Shown here piece after piece: positions 33,443-43,164 of a stretch of 64,000 nucleotides of DNA (its first letter is position 1; each line of letters starts with the position of its first letter). Origin of the DNA: Bin107 sp965221655 (lineage in GTDB: Bacteria > UBA8248); contig OZ244906.1 in assembly GCA_965221655.1 (NCBI GenBank), positions 1,302,001 through 1,366,000 of the forward strand, in the 5' to 3' direction. A program made the translations under genes and the position numbers. The notes below the pieces were generated by a model. It saw only the letters and a list, made by a program, of their open reading frames with translations, had not been told where the DNA came from and ran no database searches.

Positions 33443-34141
33443 TCAATTCGTCTCCCGCGGCCCGAAAATGGCCGTGCCGACGCGGACGATGCTCGCCCCC
33501 TCGGCGATGGCTATCTCGAAGTCGTTCGACATGCCCATGGAAAGCTCCCGCACGTGGTCGAAGCCTGCGTCTTGCGCCTCCTCGCGCAGCCTTGCGAGCA
33601 GCCTGAAGTGGGGACGACTCTCCTCCGCATCCCGGCCCAGGGGGGGAATGCACATGAAACCCACCACGCGAATCGATTCCAGTGCGGAAGCCTCCCGCAC
33701 GAGAGCAAGCGCGTCCGCAGGCGCAACGCCTCCTTTTTGCGTCTCCTCCCCGGTGTTGACCTGCACGAACACCTCAAGCGGCTCCGCACCCCGCGCGCGC
33801 TTGTCCAGCTCCCGCGCGAGAGCGAGCGAATCCAGGGATTCCACCGCGTCGAACAACCCGGGGATGGCGCGCGCCTTGTTGCGCTGCAGGCTGCCGATGA
33901 GGTGCCACCGCGCGCGCGCGGCGACTTCGGGGGGCATTTCGTCGCGCTTGCGCCGCGCCTCCTGTACGCGGTTTTCCCCTATCAGGTCGATACCCGCCTC
34001 GATGGCCTCAATGACCCTTTCGGGCGGCTGCGTCTTGCTCACCGCCAGGAGCCGCACCTCCTCCGGCTCCCGGCCCGAGGCGCGGGCGGCCTGTGCCACC
34101 CGCTCCTTTACTATCTCGTATCGCTTCCCAATCGCCTCCAT
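33443..34141 (-). CDS. yggS: PLP homeostasis protein YggS/PROSC family
   Basis: This 232-residue, single-domain PLP-binding barrel protein regulates cellular pyridoxal phosphate and amino acid pools without a known catalytic reaction. The PLP lysine is in LLAVSKTQP (residue ~36), followed by IGENRVQEA, WHLIGSLQRNKA, and the C-terminal LSMGMSNDFEIAIAEG and VRVGTAIFGPR phosphate-binding motifs. ATG 34141 lies 7 nt after the pgeF stop. The gene is the usual partner of proC. Confidence 0.94.
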   Translation of the reverse strand: MEAIGKRYEIVKERVAQAARASGREPEEVRLLAVSKTQPPERVIEAIEAGIDLIGENRVQEARRKRDEMPPEVAARARWHLIGSLQRNKARAIPGLFDAVESLDSLALARELDKRARGAEPLEVFVQVNTGEETQKGGVAPADALALVREASALESIRVVGFMCIPPLGRDAEESRPHFRLLARLREEAQDAGFDHVRELSMGMSNDFEIAIAEGASIVRVGTAIFGPRETN

Positions 34142-34148
34142 GCCTTCC

Positions 34149-34952
34149 TCACGCCGCCATCCATATCGCCGACAACAGCCGCCCGGTGGGCGACCCGTCT
34201 CGGCGGTAGGAGAAGAACCGCCCCGACTCTGAAAACGTGCAAGGGCCGGGAGCGCCTATCCTCTCCCCGGCCACTCCCGCCCCAATCAACTGCCGCCGCG
34301 CCGCCTCGGGAAGATCCAGCAACCATTTTCCGCCGCCCAGCGGCGTGGTGAACTCCCTCCAGTCGGGGTGCCGTTCCCGAAACGGCGGCAGACATTCCTC
34401 GCCCACCTCGTAGCGCTCCCCCGAAATGGCGGGGCCGAGGGCGGCCCGCAAGTCTTTGGGGTCGCAGCCGTATGCGCGCCTCATGCGCTCGACGGTCGCG
34501 GAGAGCACGCCGAGCGCCACTCCTTTGCGCCCCGCGTGCACGGCGGCGACGGCCTTTTTGCCGACGTCCGCGATGAGCACGGGAATGCAGTCCGCCGTCT
34601 GCACCGCGACACCCACGCCCGCGGCGTTCGTAATCAGCGCGTCGCCGCACACACGCGCGCCCGGGGCAACCTCCTCCGCGCGCACGACGTCGCTTCCGTG
34701 CACCTGTCTGGCTTCCACCAGTCGGCCCGGCGGAAACTCCGCGGCCGCGAAAAAGCGTCTTCTGTTCTCCGCCACGTTGGCGGGGGTTTCCCCGCGCGCG
34801 CGCCCCAGGTTCAACGAGCCGAAAGGCCCTGCGCTCACCCCGCCTTTGCGGGTGCTGAACGCATGGGACGCGAAACCGAGCCCCTCGAGCAGGGATGAGC
34901 GCAAAAATTCGACGCCGCCCACTTCGCGGCGCTCCAGAAAAATCATCCGCAT
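34149..34952 (-). CDS. pgeF: Laccase-domain peptidoglycan editing factor (YfiH/PgeF family)
   Basis: This 267-residue protein is from the YfiH/YlmD family, whose members clear muropeptides wrongly containing Ser in place of Ala or act as purine nucleoside phosphorylases. The zinc ligands are visible as RQVHGSDV (His), QTADCIPV (Cys) and AAVHAGRKG (His). The last motif usually reads HAGWRG; here Trp-Arg is replaced by Arg-Lys, a small oddity. The start is ATG 34952, with AGGA upstream; an alternative ATG lies 6 nt further in. It follows ftsZ as in many genomes. Confidence 0.88.
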   Translation of the reverse strand: MRMIFLERREVGGVEFLRSSLLEGLGFASHAFSTRKGGVSAGPFGSLNLGRARGETPANVAENRRRFFAAAEFPPGRLVEARQVHGSDVVRAEEVAPGARVCGDALITNAAGVGVAVQTADCIPVLIADVGKKAVAAVHAGRKGVALGVLSATVERMRRAYGCDPKDLRAALGPAISGERYEVGEECLPPFRERHPDWREFTTPLGGGKWLLDLPEAARRQLIGAGVAGERIGAPGPCTFSESGRFFSYRRDGSPTGRLLSAIWMAA

Positions 34953-35169
34953 TCCGTTCCTGGCAAGGAAAAACTCGAACGCGCTTCGTGCGCCCTCCGG
35001 TTCGGGACGCATTATAGGTAGAGGCAGGGAAGTCCACAACGAACGGCCGCGGAATGCCCCGGAGAGGGGGGGAACCGGGGGAGGGTACGCCTCCCCCGGT
35101 TCGGTTCGCGGGAAGAGCGTCGTCGCACGAGAGGGAGGTCCCCTCCGCACGCAGACGCCGGGGGGTCAA

Positions 35170-36309
35170 TCAGTCAGCCTGATTTCGCAGGAAAGTCGGC
35201 ACCTCCAGTTCATCCTCCTCCAACTCGAACGCACTGCCCATTTGGGATTTCTTGTTGATGCGAATCCACGTAGGCACCGAGATGCGGGCTCCGTCGGTGC
35301 CCGTCGCCTGCGACTCCGGGCGCGGAACTTCGCGAATCGCCTCGTGTCCGAAACCCGTCGCGATGACGGTAGCGGACACCTGGTTTTCAAGGCTCCTGTC
35401 GGTCGCGGCGCCAAAGATAATGTTGGCCTCGGGGTGGGCCTTGTCGTAGACGATCTTGCAAGCCTCGTTCACTTCGAAGAGCGCCATCTCCTTGTCGCCG
35501 GTGAAGTTGATGAGCACGCCCCGCGCACCCTCCATGCTCCCCTCTTCGAGAAGCGGGCTGTTGATGGCGTTCTGGACGGCGATGACGGCACGATTCTCGC
35601 CCTGGGCCGTGCCGCTGCCCATGAGCGCCTTGCCACCCATGTGCATGATGGTGCGCACGTCGGCGAAATCGAGGTTCACCAACCCCTCCTTGGTGATGAG
35701 GTCGGCGATGCCCTTACACGCCTGCAGCAGAACGTTGTTCGCCTTGTCGAAGGCTTCTTTCATCGGCGTGGTGCGCTCGATCATTCCCAGAATCCGCTCG
35801 TTGGGAATGGTGATGAGCGTGTTCACCGACTCGCGCAACTCTTCGATGCCACCGTCGGCCTGCGTCATGCGGCGCGAGCCTTCGAACCCGAACGGCTTGG
35901 TGACGACGCCCACCGTCAGCACGCCCATGTCCTTGGCGATGCGCGCGATGACGGGCGCCGCACCCGTGCCCGTGCCCCCTCCCATGCCCGCCGTGATGAA
36001 CACCATGTCCAGCCCGTCGACGAACTCCGAGAGACGCTCGGTGTCCTCGAGCGCGGCCTTTCTGCCCATCTCGGGGTTGCCTCCGGCTCCCAGGCCGTGG
36101 GTCAACTCGCGTCCCAACTGAATTTTCTCTACCGCGAGCGAGCGTTCCAGTACCTGGGCGTCGGTGTTGGCGGCCACGAACTCCACCCCCTCCATGCCTG
36201 AGGAAATCATGGTGTTGACGGCGTTGCCGCCGCCGCCGCCCACGCCGATGACCGCGATTCTCGCCCTGCACGGCGCGTCCTGATCCAGTTCGAACATCAA
36301 ATCACTCAT
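35170..36309 (-). CDS. ftsZ: Cell division protein FtsZ
   Basis: This 379-residue tubulin-like GTPase assembles the Z-ring at midcell. The nucleotide-binding core shows VGGGGGNAVN, the tubulin signature GGGTGTGAAPV near residue 105, and the T7 loop NLDFADV. The conserved C-terminal peptide is intact as EVPTFLRNQAD, the site that binds FtsA and other partners. The linker between core and tail is short. It lies 48 nt downstream of ftsA. Confidence 0.98.
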   Translation of the reverse strand: MSDLMFELDQDAPCRARIAVIGVGGGGGNAVNTMISSGMEGVEFVAANTDAQVLERSLAVEKIQLGRELTHGLGAGGNPEMGRKAALEDTERLSEFVDGLDMVFITAGMGGGTGTGAAPVIARIAKDMGVLTVGVVTKPFGFEGSRRMTQADGGIEELRESVNTLITIPNERILGMIERTTPMKEAFDKANNVLLQACKGIADLITKEGLVNLDFADVRTIMHMGGKALMGSGTAQGENRAVIAVQNAINSPLLEEGSMEGARGVLINFTGDKEMALFEVNEACKIVYDKAHPEANIIFGAATDRSLENQVSATVIATGFGHEAIREVPRPESQATGTDGARISVPTWIRINKKSQMGSAFELEEDELEVPTFLRNQAD

Positions 36310-36357
36310 TTCCTTCCCCTTTCGGCACCGGGAAACGTCCCGTTCCCCCCAAGAAAA

Positions 36358-37599
36358 TTACTTGAACACGCCGGCGAGAAAATTGCGTAGCCTCGCCGTC
36401 TTTTCACGAATCGGACCGACCGAAACCCCGTTCATACCCCAACCGCCCTTGGTCACGCCGAGCTTCATGGCGTAGGTGACGAGCCCCACGGCGGTGGAGT
36501 ACATGGGGCCGTTCACCATATCCACCAACCCTCCGATGCCGTCGGGCACGCCGAGTCGCACGGGCAGTTGGAGCACGCCCTCGGCGAGTTCCTCCGCTCC
36601 TTCGATCATGCTCGCGCCACCGGTGAGCACGACGCCCGCGGGCAGAAGATCCTCCATGCCGCTTTTTTGAATCTCGCGCCGGATGAGTGTGAGAATTTCG
36701 TCCATGCGCGGCTCGATGATCTCGGCGAGCATCTGTCTGCTCAGCACGCGCGGCGGACGCCCGCCCACGCTGGGCACCTCGACCTGTTCGTCGTCGGATA
36801 CCCGCTCGCCCAGAGCGCAGCCGTATTCCTGCTTGATGCGCTCCGCCTGGTAGTCCGGCGTCCGCAGCCCAATGGCGATGTCGCGCGTCACGTGGTTGCC
36901 CCCCACGGGAACGACCGAGGAGTAGCGCAGCGCGCTGCCGCTCAGGACGGCGACGTCCGAGGTGCCGCTGCCGATGTCCACCAGGGCGACCCCCAGGTCA
37001 CGCTCGTCGTCGCTCAGTGCGGTCAGCGAAGAGGCGTAGGGCTGCAGCACGAGGCGCTCGACGTCCAGGCCGGCGCGCGTGACGCTGCGGGTGATGTTCT
37101 GAATCGCGGGAATTGCACCCGTAACGACGTGCACCTTGCACTCCAGGCGCACGCCCGCCATGCCGGCGGGCTGGGTGACGCCCTCCTGTTCGTCGACAAT
37201 GTATTCCTGCGGCAACACGTGGATGATTTCGTGGTCGGTGGGCATCGTGACGGCGCGCGCCTGCTCGACGACGCGATCGATGTCTTCCTGCGAGACGATC
37301 TTGTTCTTGATCGCCACGATGCCGTTGGTGTTGAAGCTGCGGATGTGCCCCCCCGCCACCCCGACGAAGGCGGAGCGGATGGGCACGCCGCTGATGAATT
37401 CCGCCTCACCCACCGCCGCGCGAATGGATTCCACCGTCTGGTCAATGTTCACGACCGAGCCGCGGTTGAGGCCCTTCGAAGCGGTTTTCCCGAGGCCGAT
37501 GATCTCCAGTGCGCCCTCATCGTTCACCTCGGCCACGACCGCGCATATCTTCGAGGTTCCGATATCCAGGCCCACCAGCACGCCGCCTTGCTTGCTCAT
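36358..37599 (-). CDS. ftsA: Cell division protein FtsA
   Basis: This 413-residue actin-like ATPase tethers FtsZ to the membrane. The phosphate-1 motif is VGLDIGTSKICAVVAE. The SHS2T (1C) domain follows around residues 85-160, the phosphate-2 motif is VALVDIGSGTSDVAVL, and TGGASMIEGAEELAE is the adenosine motif. The C-terminal amphipathic membrane-targeting helix is present (RLRNFLAGVFK). The ATG overlaps the ftsQ stop by ATGA. Confidence 0.97.
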   Translation of the reverse strand: MSKQGGVLVGLDIGTSKICAVVAEVNDEGALEIIGLGKTASKGLNRGSVVNIDQTVESIRAAVGEAEFISGVPIRSAFVGVAGGHIRSFNTNGIVAIKNKIVSQEDIDRVVEQARAVTMPTDHEIIHVLPQEYIVDEQEGVTQPAGMAGVRLECKVHVVTGAIPAIQNITRSVTRAGLDVERLVLQPYASSLTALSDDERDLGVALVDIGSGTSDVAVLSGSALRYSSVVPVGGNHVTRDIAIGLRTPDYQAERIKQEYGCALGERVSDDEQVEVPSVGGRPPRVLSRQMLAEIIEPRMDEILTLIRREIQKSGMEDLLPAGVVLTGGASMIEGAEELAEGVLQLPVRLGVPDGIGGLVDMVNGPMYSTAVGLVTYAMKLGVTKGGWGMNGVSVGPIREKTARLRNFLAGVFK

Positions 37600-38498
37600 C
37601 CTCTCTTTCCTCCATCCTGTAGGAGCGGCCGGACGATGACCCTGTCCGGAAACCTCAAATCGAATCGCAGGCCGCGCGCAGCGAACTTCGGCCGCTCAAA
37701 GGCGTCTGGCGCAACGACCCGCAGTCGAGCGGCCTGGCTCTCCATGTTTTCCTTCTCGACCATGACCTCCACTTCCCCTTTCGAGGCAATGAGCCGCAGC
37801 CGGCCCGCGCCTGCTTTGCGGACGGAAAGACATCCGCCGCGAAACACCGGAGAATCCCGAAACAAAAAGGCAGCCCGCATCGCGTGCGCGAAGCCCGCGT
37901 CGCGCAACACCTCGCCCGGTCGCGGACGCCGCTCCACGAATCCCTCAATCAGCGGCAGGCACGCTGCGGACTTGCCGGGCAACCTGCCGAGCACCACGCC
38001 TTCCTCGTCCACGGCGAGGGGCCGCCCGCCGCCGATCAGCACCGACGGCGTGCGCTCGACGACTTCGACCTCGAGTGCGTGGGGCGGGCGCAGGCGCATG
38101 TCCACAAGCTTGATCCAGGGGTGGGACGCCACGCGCGCGCGGGCGGCCTGCAAATCGGCGTCGAATATGTTCGAACCCGCCTCTATGCCGACCAGCCGGC
38201 GTATGTCTGCGGGCTGGAGCTGCCGCTGTCCGCGCACCAACAACTCGCGCAGCGCAAAGTGCTCGCTGCTCCGCGCCCAGCGCACCGCGTGCCCGCCCAG
38301 CAGAAGCACTTCCACGAACACCAAAAAGCCGATGGCGGGCCATATCCAGTCGCGGCTCCTCTGCGTGCGCGCAACCCTGCGCGGGGGGGATTTTCGGGCT
38401 CGCCTCGCAGGCGCGGACACTCCTGCGAGGTGGAGATGCGTTTCGGCGACTCCGCGCTGCCTGCCCTTGCGCCTCCATGCCAACGAGAAGCGCCTCAT
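37596..38498 (-). CDS. ftsQ: Cell division protein FtsQ
   Basis: This 300-residue bitopic membrane protein has a basic cytoplasmic N-terminus (residues 1-50), one membrane segment (WPAIGFLVFVEVLLLGGHAV) and a periplasmic POTRA domain starting FALRELLVRGQRQLQPADIRRLVGI, described here by its landmarks. The FtsQ beta domain follows, with VEVVERTPSVLIGGGRPLAVDEEGVV. It links the division machinery through FtsB and FtsL. ATG 38498 overlaps the murB stop by ATGA, and its stop overlaps the ftsA start. Confidence 0.93.
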   Translation of the reverse strand: MRRFSLAWRRKGRQRGVAETHLHLAGVSAPARRARKSPPRRVARTQRSRDWIWPAIGFLVFVEVLLLGGHAVRWARSSEHFALRELLVRGQRQLQPADIRRLVGIEAGSNIFDADLQAARARVASHPWIKLVDMRLRPPHALEVEVVERTPSVLIGGGRPLAVDEEGVVLGRLPGKSAACLPLIEGFVERRPRPGEVLRDAGFAHAMRAAFLFRDSPVFRGGCLSVRKAGAGRLRLIASKGEVEVMVEKENMESQAARLRVVAPDAFERPKFAARGLRFDLRFPDRVIVRPLLQDGGKRG

Positions 38499-39448
38499 GC
38501 GGAATCCTCCCCGATGACGTTGAGCTCGAGGAGGAGTTCCACCCCCTTGCGCTCGCGCACCTCTCTCTGCACCTTCTCGACGAGCGCCAGCACGTCCGCC
38601 GCCGTGGCCCCGCCCACGTTCACCATAAAATTGCCGTGCACCTCGCTCACCTGGGCGCCGCCGATGCGCTCGCCCTTGAGCCCGGCCGATTCGATGAGGA
38701 CGCCCGCCCGCGCACCCGGGGGATTCTTGAATATCGAGCCCGCACACGGCAGCCCCCAGGGCTGGCGCTCGCGCCGCTGGAGGGCGTTTTGCCTCAGGTG
38801 CTCCTCGAGCGTTTCCGTGTCGGAGGGCCGCAGCGAAAAGCGCACGGCCACCACCACGCCGGGAGAAGGCAGCTCGGCACGGCGGTAGGAGAAACGTATG
38901 CGTCGCGCGGGCAGCCAGCGGGGCGCACCCCCGGCCAGGGGCACCCAGCGCACGCTCTCCACGGCGTCTTCCACGTAGGAATCCGCGGTGCCCGCGTTCA
39001 TCGCCAGCGCGCCTCCCACGGTGCCGGGCACCCCGGCAAGACACTCGACGCCCGCCCAGCCGCGCTCGGCGGCGAAACGCACGAGCGTCGGAATCTTCTC
39101 GCCCGCGCGCGCTTCGACCAGCACCTTTTCGGGGCCTTCCTCGACCACCTCGATTCCCCGAAACCACTTGGGAAAGGCGACGACCACGCCGCGAACGCCC
39201 CCGTCGCGCACCAGGGTGTTGGCTCCGCCGCCCAGCACCGTAACGGGCAGCTCCTCGCGCTTGCATCTCTCGATGAGGCCCGTGAGCTCGCCCTCATCCT
39301 GCGGCAAGGCGAGCGCGTCCGCAGGCCCTCCCACACGAAACGTGGTGTAGGGCGCCAGGGACTCGCCAAACAGAATCTCGCAGTCGAGACCCCGCAGCTT
39401 CTCCTCCCATGCGAGCGTCATCGCTTCCTCCGTCGCCGATGCGCTCAT
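38495..39448 (-). CDS. murB: UDP-N-acetylenolpyruvoylglucosamine reductase
   Basis: This 317-residue FAD enzyme reduces UDP-GlcNAc-enolpyruvate to UDP-MurNAc. FAD-binding motifs are TTFRVGGPADALALP, LGGGANTLVRDGG and GVPGTVGGALAMNAG. The catalytic serine sits in CAGSIFKNPPG, and the C-terminus has VHGNFMVNVGGATAADV. ATG 39448 overlaps the murC stop. Order murC-murB-ftsQ is typical for this dcw layout, which here lacks a ddl gene. Confidence 0.96.
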   Translation of the reverse strand: MSASATEEAMTLAWEEKLRGLDCEILFGESLAPYTTFRVGGPADALALPQDEGELTGLIERCKREELPVTVLGGGANTLVRDGGVRGVVVAFPKWFRGIEVVEEGPEKVLVEARAGEKIPTLVRFAAERGWAGVECLAGVPGTVGGALAMNAGTADSYVEDAVESVRWVPLAGGAPRWLPARRIRFSYRRAELPSPGVVVAVRFSLRPSDTETLEEHLRQNALQRRERQPWGLPCAGSIFKNPPGARAGVLIESAGLKGERIGGAQVSEVHGNFMVNVGGATAADVLALVEKVQREVRERKGVELLLELNVIGEDSA

Positions 39449-40872
39449 CGCGCCTCTCCGGCTTCGCCGTCCGCGAGCGCGCCCAGCAGTTCGCGGCCCA
39501 CCTTCCAGACGTCGCCCGCCCCCAGCGTGAGAACCACGTCTCCCGCACGCGCCTCTTTGCGCAAGCGTCCCAGAGCGTCCTCGAGGTTTTCCGCCGCCTC
39601 GCAACTCCTGTGGCCGTGCGCCCGGATTCCCTCGACGAGACGGGCCGAACTCACGCCCTCGATAGGTGCTTCGCCCGCGGCGTATATGGGGGCGACCACC
39701 ACCCTGTCCGCGTCGTAGAAGGCGGTGTGGAAGGCGTCTTCCAGATGGTGCGTCCTCGTGTAGCGATGCGGCTGAAACGCCACCACCAGCCGCCTCTCCG
39801 GCCACGCCTCGCGCATGGCTCTGAGCGTCACCCTGATCTCCTCGGGGTGGTGTCCGTAGTCATCAAAAATCTCCACGCCCGACGCCGCGCCAATGTGCTC
39901 CAGACGGCGTTCGATGCCGCCGAACTCGCGCAGCCCCCTCTGCACGTCCGCAAAGGAGACGTCGAGCTCCATCGAAACGGCGGCGGCGGCCAGGGCATTG
40001 TCCGCGTTGTGGCGTCCCGGTATGGGAAGGTGAATTTCGCCGAGCCGCTCTCCGCGCCTCCTGACGCCGAAAACGGCCTCGCCCCCCTCGTAGCGAAACT
40101 CCTCGCCCACATAGTCCGCCTGCCCCCCGAACCCGTAGGTAAAGAATTGCTTGCGCACGTGGGGGACGAGCTCCTGCACCGCGGGATGATCCAGACACAG
40201 GACGGAAAAGCCATAGAAGGGCACCTTGTTCACGAACTCCAGGAACGCACTTTTGATGGCGTCGTAATTCTCGTAGAAGTCTAGGTGCTCCTCGTCGATG
40301 TTCGTAACGACGGCCACCGTGGGTGCGAGGCCGAGGAACGTGCCGTCGCTCTCATCCGCTTCGGCCACCAGGTACTCACCCTCGCCCATGCGCGCGTTCG
40401 ACCCCAGGGCGTTGATGCGCCCGCCCACGACGACCGTAGGGTCGAGACCACCGGCCGCCAGCACGGCGGCGACGAGCGAAGTGGTGGTCGTCTTGCCGTG
40501 GGTTCCCGCCACGGCGATGCCGTATTTCATGCGCATGAGTTCGGCCAGCATTTCCGCGCGCCGGATAACGGGAATCTTTTTGAGGCGCGCCTCGGCCACC
40601 TCCACGTTCTCGTCGGTAATCGCCGAACTGTAGACCAAAACGTCCACCTCCGCGCCCACGTTTTCCTCCGCGTGGCCCAGCACCACCCTGGCCCCCAGGT
40701 CGCGCAGCCTGCGCGTGGCCTCGTTCTCGGCGACGTCCGAGCCGCTGACCACGTAGCCCAGGTTCAGCAACACCTCGGCGATGCCGCACATCCCCGTTCC
40801 GCCGATGCCCACGAAGTGCACGCGGCTCGAGTGGCGGAACATGACGTGTTTGGCGTATGGCCGCGCTATCAT
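39445..40872 (-). CDS. murC: UDP-N-acetylmuramate--L-alanine ligase
   Basis: This 475-residue Mur ligase adds L-Ala to UDP-MurNAc. The N-terminal Rossmann domain shows VHFVGIGGTGMCGIAEVL, the ATP loop is AGTHGKTTTTSL, and the substrate motif YDADRVVVAPIYAAGE is near the C-terminus. HHPEE and FQPHRYTRTHHL are MurC landmarks. The start is ATG 40872, with GGGGAGA upstream; a second ATG 30 nt inside is possible. It lies 22 nt downstream of murG. Confidence 0.97.
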   Translation of the reverse strand: MIARPYAKHVMFRHSSRVHFVGIGGTGMCGIAEVLLNLGYVVSGSDVAENEATRRLRDLGARVVLGHAEENVGAEVDVLVYSSAITDENVEVAEARLKKIPVIRRAEMLAELMRMKYGIAVAGTHGKTTTTSLVAAVLAAGGLDPTVVVGGRINALGSNARMGEGEYLVAEADESDGTFLGLAPTVAVVTNIDEEHLDFYENYDAIKSAFLEFVNKVPFYGFSVLCLDHPAVQELVPHVRKQFFTYGFGGQADYVGEEFRYEGGEAVFGVRRRGERLGEIHLPIPGRHNADNALAAAAVSMELDVSFADVQRGLREFGGIERRLEHIGAASGVEIFDDYGHHPEEIRVTLRAMREAWPERRLVVAFQPHRYTRTHHLEDAFHTAFYDADRVVVAPIYAAGEAPIEGVSSARLVEGIRAHGHRSCEAAENLEDALGRLRKEARAGDVVLTLGAGDVWKVGRELLGALADGEAGEAR

Positions 40873-40894
40873 CGCTTCTCTCCCCGCGCGCGCA

Positions 40895-41980
40895 TCACGC
40901 CGCCCTCGCCTGCTCGCGGCACAGTGCGGCCACGGCCCCCGAGGCGTTCGCGCGGGCGAGCCGCCCCGCGCACTCCGACATGGAGGCGAGCTCCGCCCGC
41001 TCCGCCTCGTATGCACGCCACGTTTGGGCCAACGCCTCGCCGCTCAAGTCTTTTTGCAAAATCATGCGCGCCGCCCCGCGTTCCGCGAGGTAGCGTGCGT
41101 TCGCCTCCTGGTGTCCGTGGGTGGCGCTGGGCAGGGGAATCAGTACCGCGGGCAGCGCCATGGCCGATAGCTCCGCCACGCTCACCGCTCCCGCCCGCGA
41201 GAAGCACACCTGCGCCCAGCGGTAACGCTCCGCCATGTCGTAGAGGTAGGGGGCTACGTCCGCACAGGCGCCCGCCGCCTCATAGGCCGCGCGCACGCGC
41301 GCAAAATCGGCCTCCCCCGTCTGGTGCACGAAGCGCATCTTCTCTAGGACGTCCCCCAACAGCGGAAGCGCCTCGATGACGGCCTCGTTGATGGCGCGCG
41401 CACCCTGGCTCCCCCCGAAGACGAGCACCCGCAAGCACCCCGCCCAGGAGTCGGCTTCGCGCTCCACCCCCCGGGAGAACTCAGGCCTCAGCGGCAGGCC
41501 GGTTTCGACCGTCTTGCCCCGCGCGAAGCCCGCATCACGCACGGGCAGCCCCACCGCCACCTTCGACGCCAGGCGCGCGAGCAGACGATTCGCCAGGCCA
41601 GGCACGACGTTTTGCTCAATCAACACGATGGGCTTTCTCCAAAGGCCGGCCGCGGCGACGGCAGGCACGCTGGCGTAACCGCCCAGCCCCAGAACGACGT
41701 GCGGCCGAAAGCGCCGCAAAATGCGGACCGCCTGGCAACACCCCCGCCCCGTCGCGGCGAGTGCGGCAAGCCTTTGGCCCGCCGAGCGGCCCAGAACGCC
41801 GGCACAGGAGATGGCCTCAAAGGGAAGACCCTCGCGCGGCAGCACTTTCGCCTCCAGCCCCCGCGCACTGCCCACGAAGAGCACCTCGCTCTCCTCCTCC
41901 TGCGCCAACCACGCCCTGGCCACGGCGATGCCCGGATAAAGGTGCCCCCCCGTGCCACCTCCTGCGATGAGCAGCCTCAT
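40895..41980 (-). CDS. murG: Lipid II-forming GlcNAc transferase MurG
   Basis: This 361-residue GT-B glycosyltransferase at the inner membrane face adds GlcNAc to lipid I. The N-terminal GGGTGGHLYPGIAVA and the C-terminal domain motifs VLVFGGSQGARAINEA and CFSRAGAVSVAELSAM (UDP-GlcNAc binding), followed by PLPSATHGHQEANA, are clear. ATG 41980 overlaps the ftsW stop by ATGA. Confidence 0.97.
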   Translation of the reverse strand: MRLLIAGGGTGGHLYPGIAVARAWLAQEEESEVLFVGSARGLEAKVLPREGLPFEAISCAGVLGRSAGQRLAALAATGRGCCQAVRILRRFRPHVVLGLGGYASVPAVAAAGLWRKPIVLIEQNVVPGLANRLLARLASKVAVGLPVRDAGFARGKTVETGLPLRPEFSRGVEREADSWAGCLRVLVFGGSQGARAINEAVIEALPLLGDVLEKMRFVHQTGEADFARVRAAYEAAGACADVAPYLYDMAERYRWAQVCFSRAGAVSVAELSAMALPAVLIPLPSATHGHQEANARYLAERGAARMILQKDLSGEALAQTWRAYEAERAELASMSECAGRLARANASGAVAALCREQARAA

Positions 41981-43164
41981 GTGCCCATCCTCCAGCCCAG
42001 GGTGCGCCTGCGCATTCTGGACTTGCGCGCGGGCGCCGCGTCGAGAGGGCTTCCCCGCCTGCTACCCGCGGCGGCGTGGTTCGACGCCTCAGCGGACATG
42101 AGCAGCCCCAGGGCTATGAGCGTACACACCAGAGACGACCCGCCCAGGCTCACCAGAGGGAGGGGAATTCCCGTGGTGGGCAAAAGCCCGGTCGCCACCG
42201 CCATGTTCAAGAAACCCTGGACGGCGACGAGAAACGAAACGCCCGCCGCCAGGAGTGCGCAGAAGAAATCTTCGCATCGCGCGGATATGCGGAATCCGCG
42301 CCAGAGCAGCACCCCGAACGCCGCGACGACGCCGAGTGCGCCGATGAGGCCCAACTCCTCGCCCACCACGGCGTAGATGAAATCCGTGTGCGGCTCCGGC
42401 AGATAGAAAAGCTTTTGCTTGCCCTCGCCGAGCCCCAGCCCCACGAGCCCGCCGCGCGCGATAGCGAGCAGGGACTGAACGAGCTGGTAGCCCGCGTCGC
42501 GCGCCACGGCAAACGGGTCCCAAAAGGCGAGAATGCGCTTCATGCGCCAGGGAGCGAAGGCGACCATCCCCAACAAGACGGAGGTTCCCGCCAGTGCGCA
42601 CACGCCCAGGTGGAGCCACCGCGCCCCGGCCAGGTAGAGCAAAAAGCCGACGACCACGGCCAGCAGCGCGGCCGTGCCCAGGTCCGGCTGCAACAGAATC
42701 AAGCCGAGTATGATTCCCGAAATTCCGACCGCAGGCGCAAAACCGGACGCGAGGTCCCGCACACGCCCCTCCTGGCGGGTGAGGAAATGGGCGAGAAAGA
42801 GCACGAGCGCCACCTTCGCGGCTTCTGCAGGCTGGAACGAGACGGACCCCAGTGCGAGCCACCGGCGCGCACCGCCCGCCGCCCGCCCGATGCCGGGGTA
42901 GAAGACCAGCGCCAACGCGACCACGGCGACGACCAACAGGGGATAGGTGAGTTTGCGAACGTGCTTCGGCTCGCATTGGGAAGTCGCCAGCATGCAGCCG
43001 AAGCCGAGCACCGCCCACAACACGTGGCGCTTCACGAAGAAATACGCATCGCCGTATCTGTCGAGTGCGAGAATGTGGCTCGCACTGAACACCATGACCG
43101 CCCCGAACGCCACCAGCGCAAGCGAGACGAAGAAGACGACGGGGTCGATGCGTTTCGTAATCAC
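41977..43164 (-). CDS. ftsW: Lipid II polymerase FtsW (SEDS family)
   Basis: This 395-residue polytopic membrane protein has about ten helices and is the septal SEDS glycan polymerase. Landmarks are FYPGIGRAAGGARRW, LILLQPDLGTA, the large loop with GLVGLGLGEGKQKLFYLPEPHTDFIY shown here by GLGEGKQK and PEPHTDF, and GIPLPLVSLGGSS at the C-terminal helices. The start is GTG 43164, which overlaps the murD stop and has GGAGGGAG just upstream; ATG 43185 is an alternative. The tail is basic. Confidence 0.95.
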   Translation of the reverse strand: MITKRIDPVVFFVSLALVAFGAVMVFSASHILALDRYGDAYFFVKRHVLWAVLGFGCMLATSQCEPKHVRKLTYPLLVVAVVALALVFYPGIGRAAGGARRWLALGSVSFQPAEAAKVALVLFLAHFLTRQEGRVRDLASGFAPAVGISGIILGLILLQPDLGTAALLAVVVGFLLYLAGARWLHLGVCALAGTSVLLGMVAFAPWRMKRILAFWDPFAVARDAGYQLVQSLLAIARGGLVGLGLGEGKQKLFYLPEPHTDFIYAVVGEELGLIGALGVVAAFGVLLWRGFRISARCEDFFCALLAAGVSFLVAVQGFLNMAVATGLLPTTGIPLPLVSLGGSSLVCTLIALGLLMSAEASNHAAAGSRRGSPLDAAPARKSRMRRRTLGWRMGT

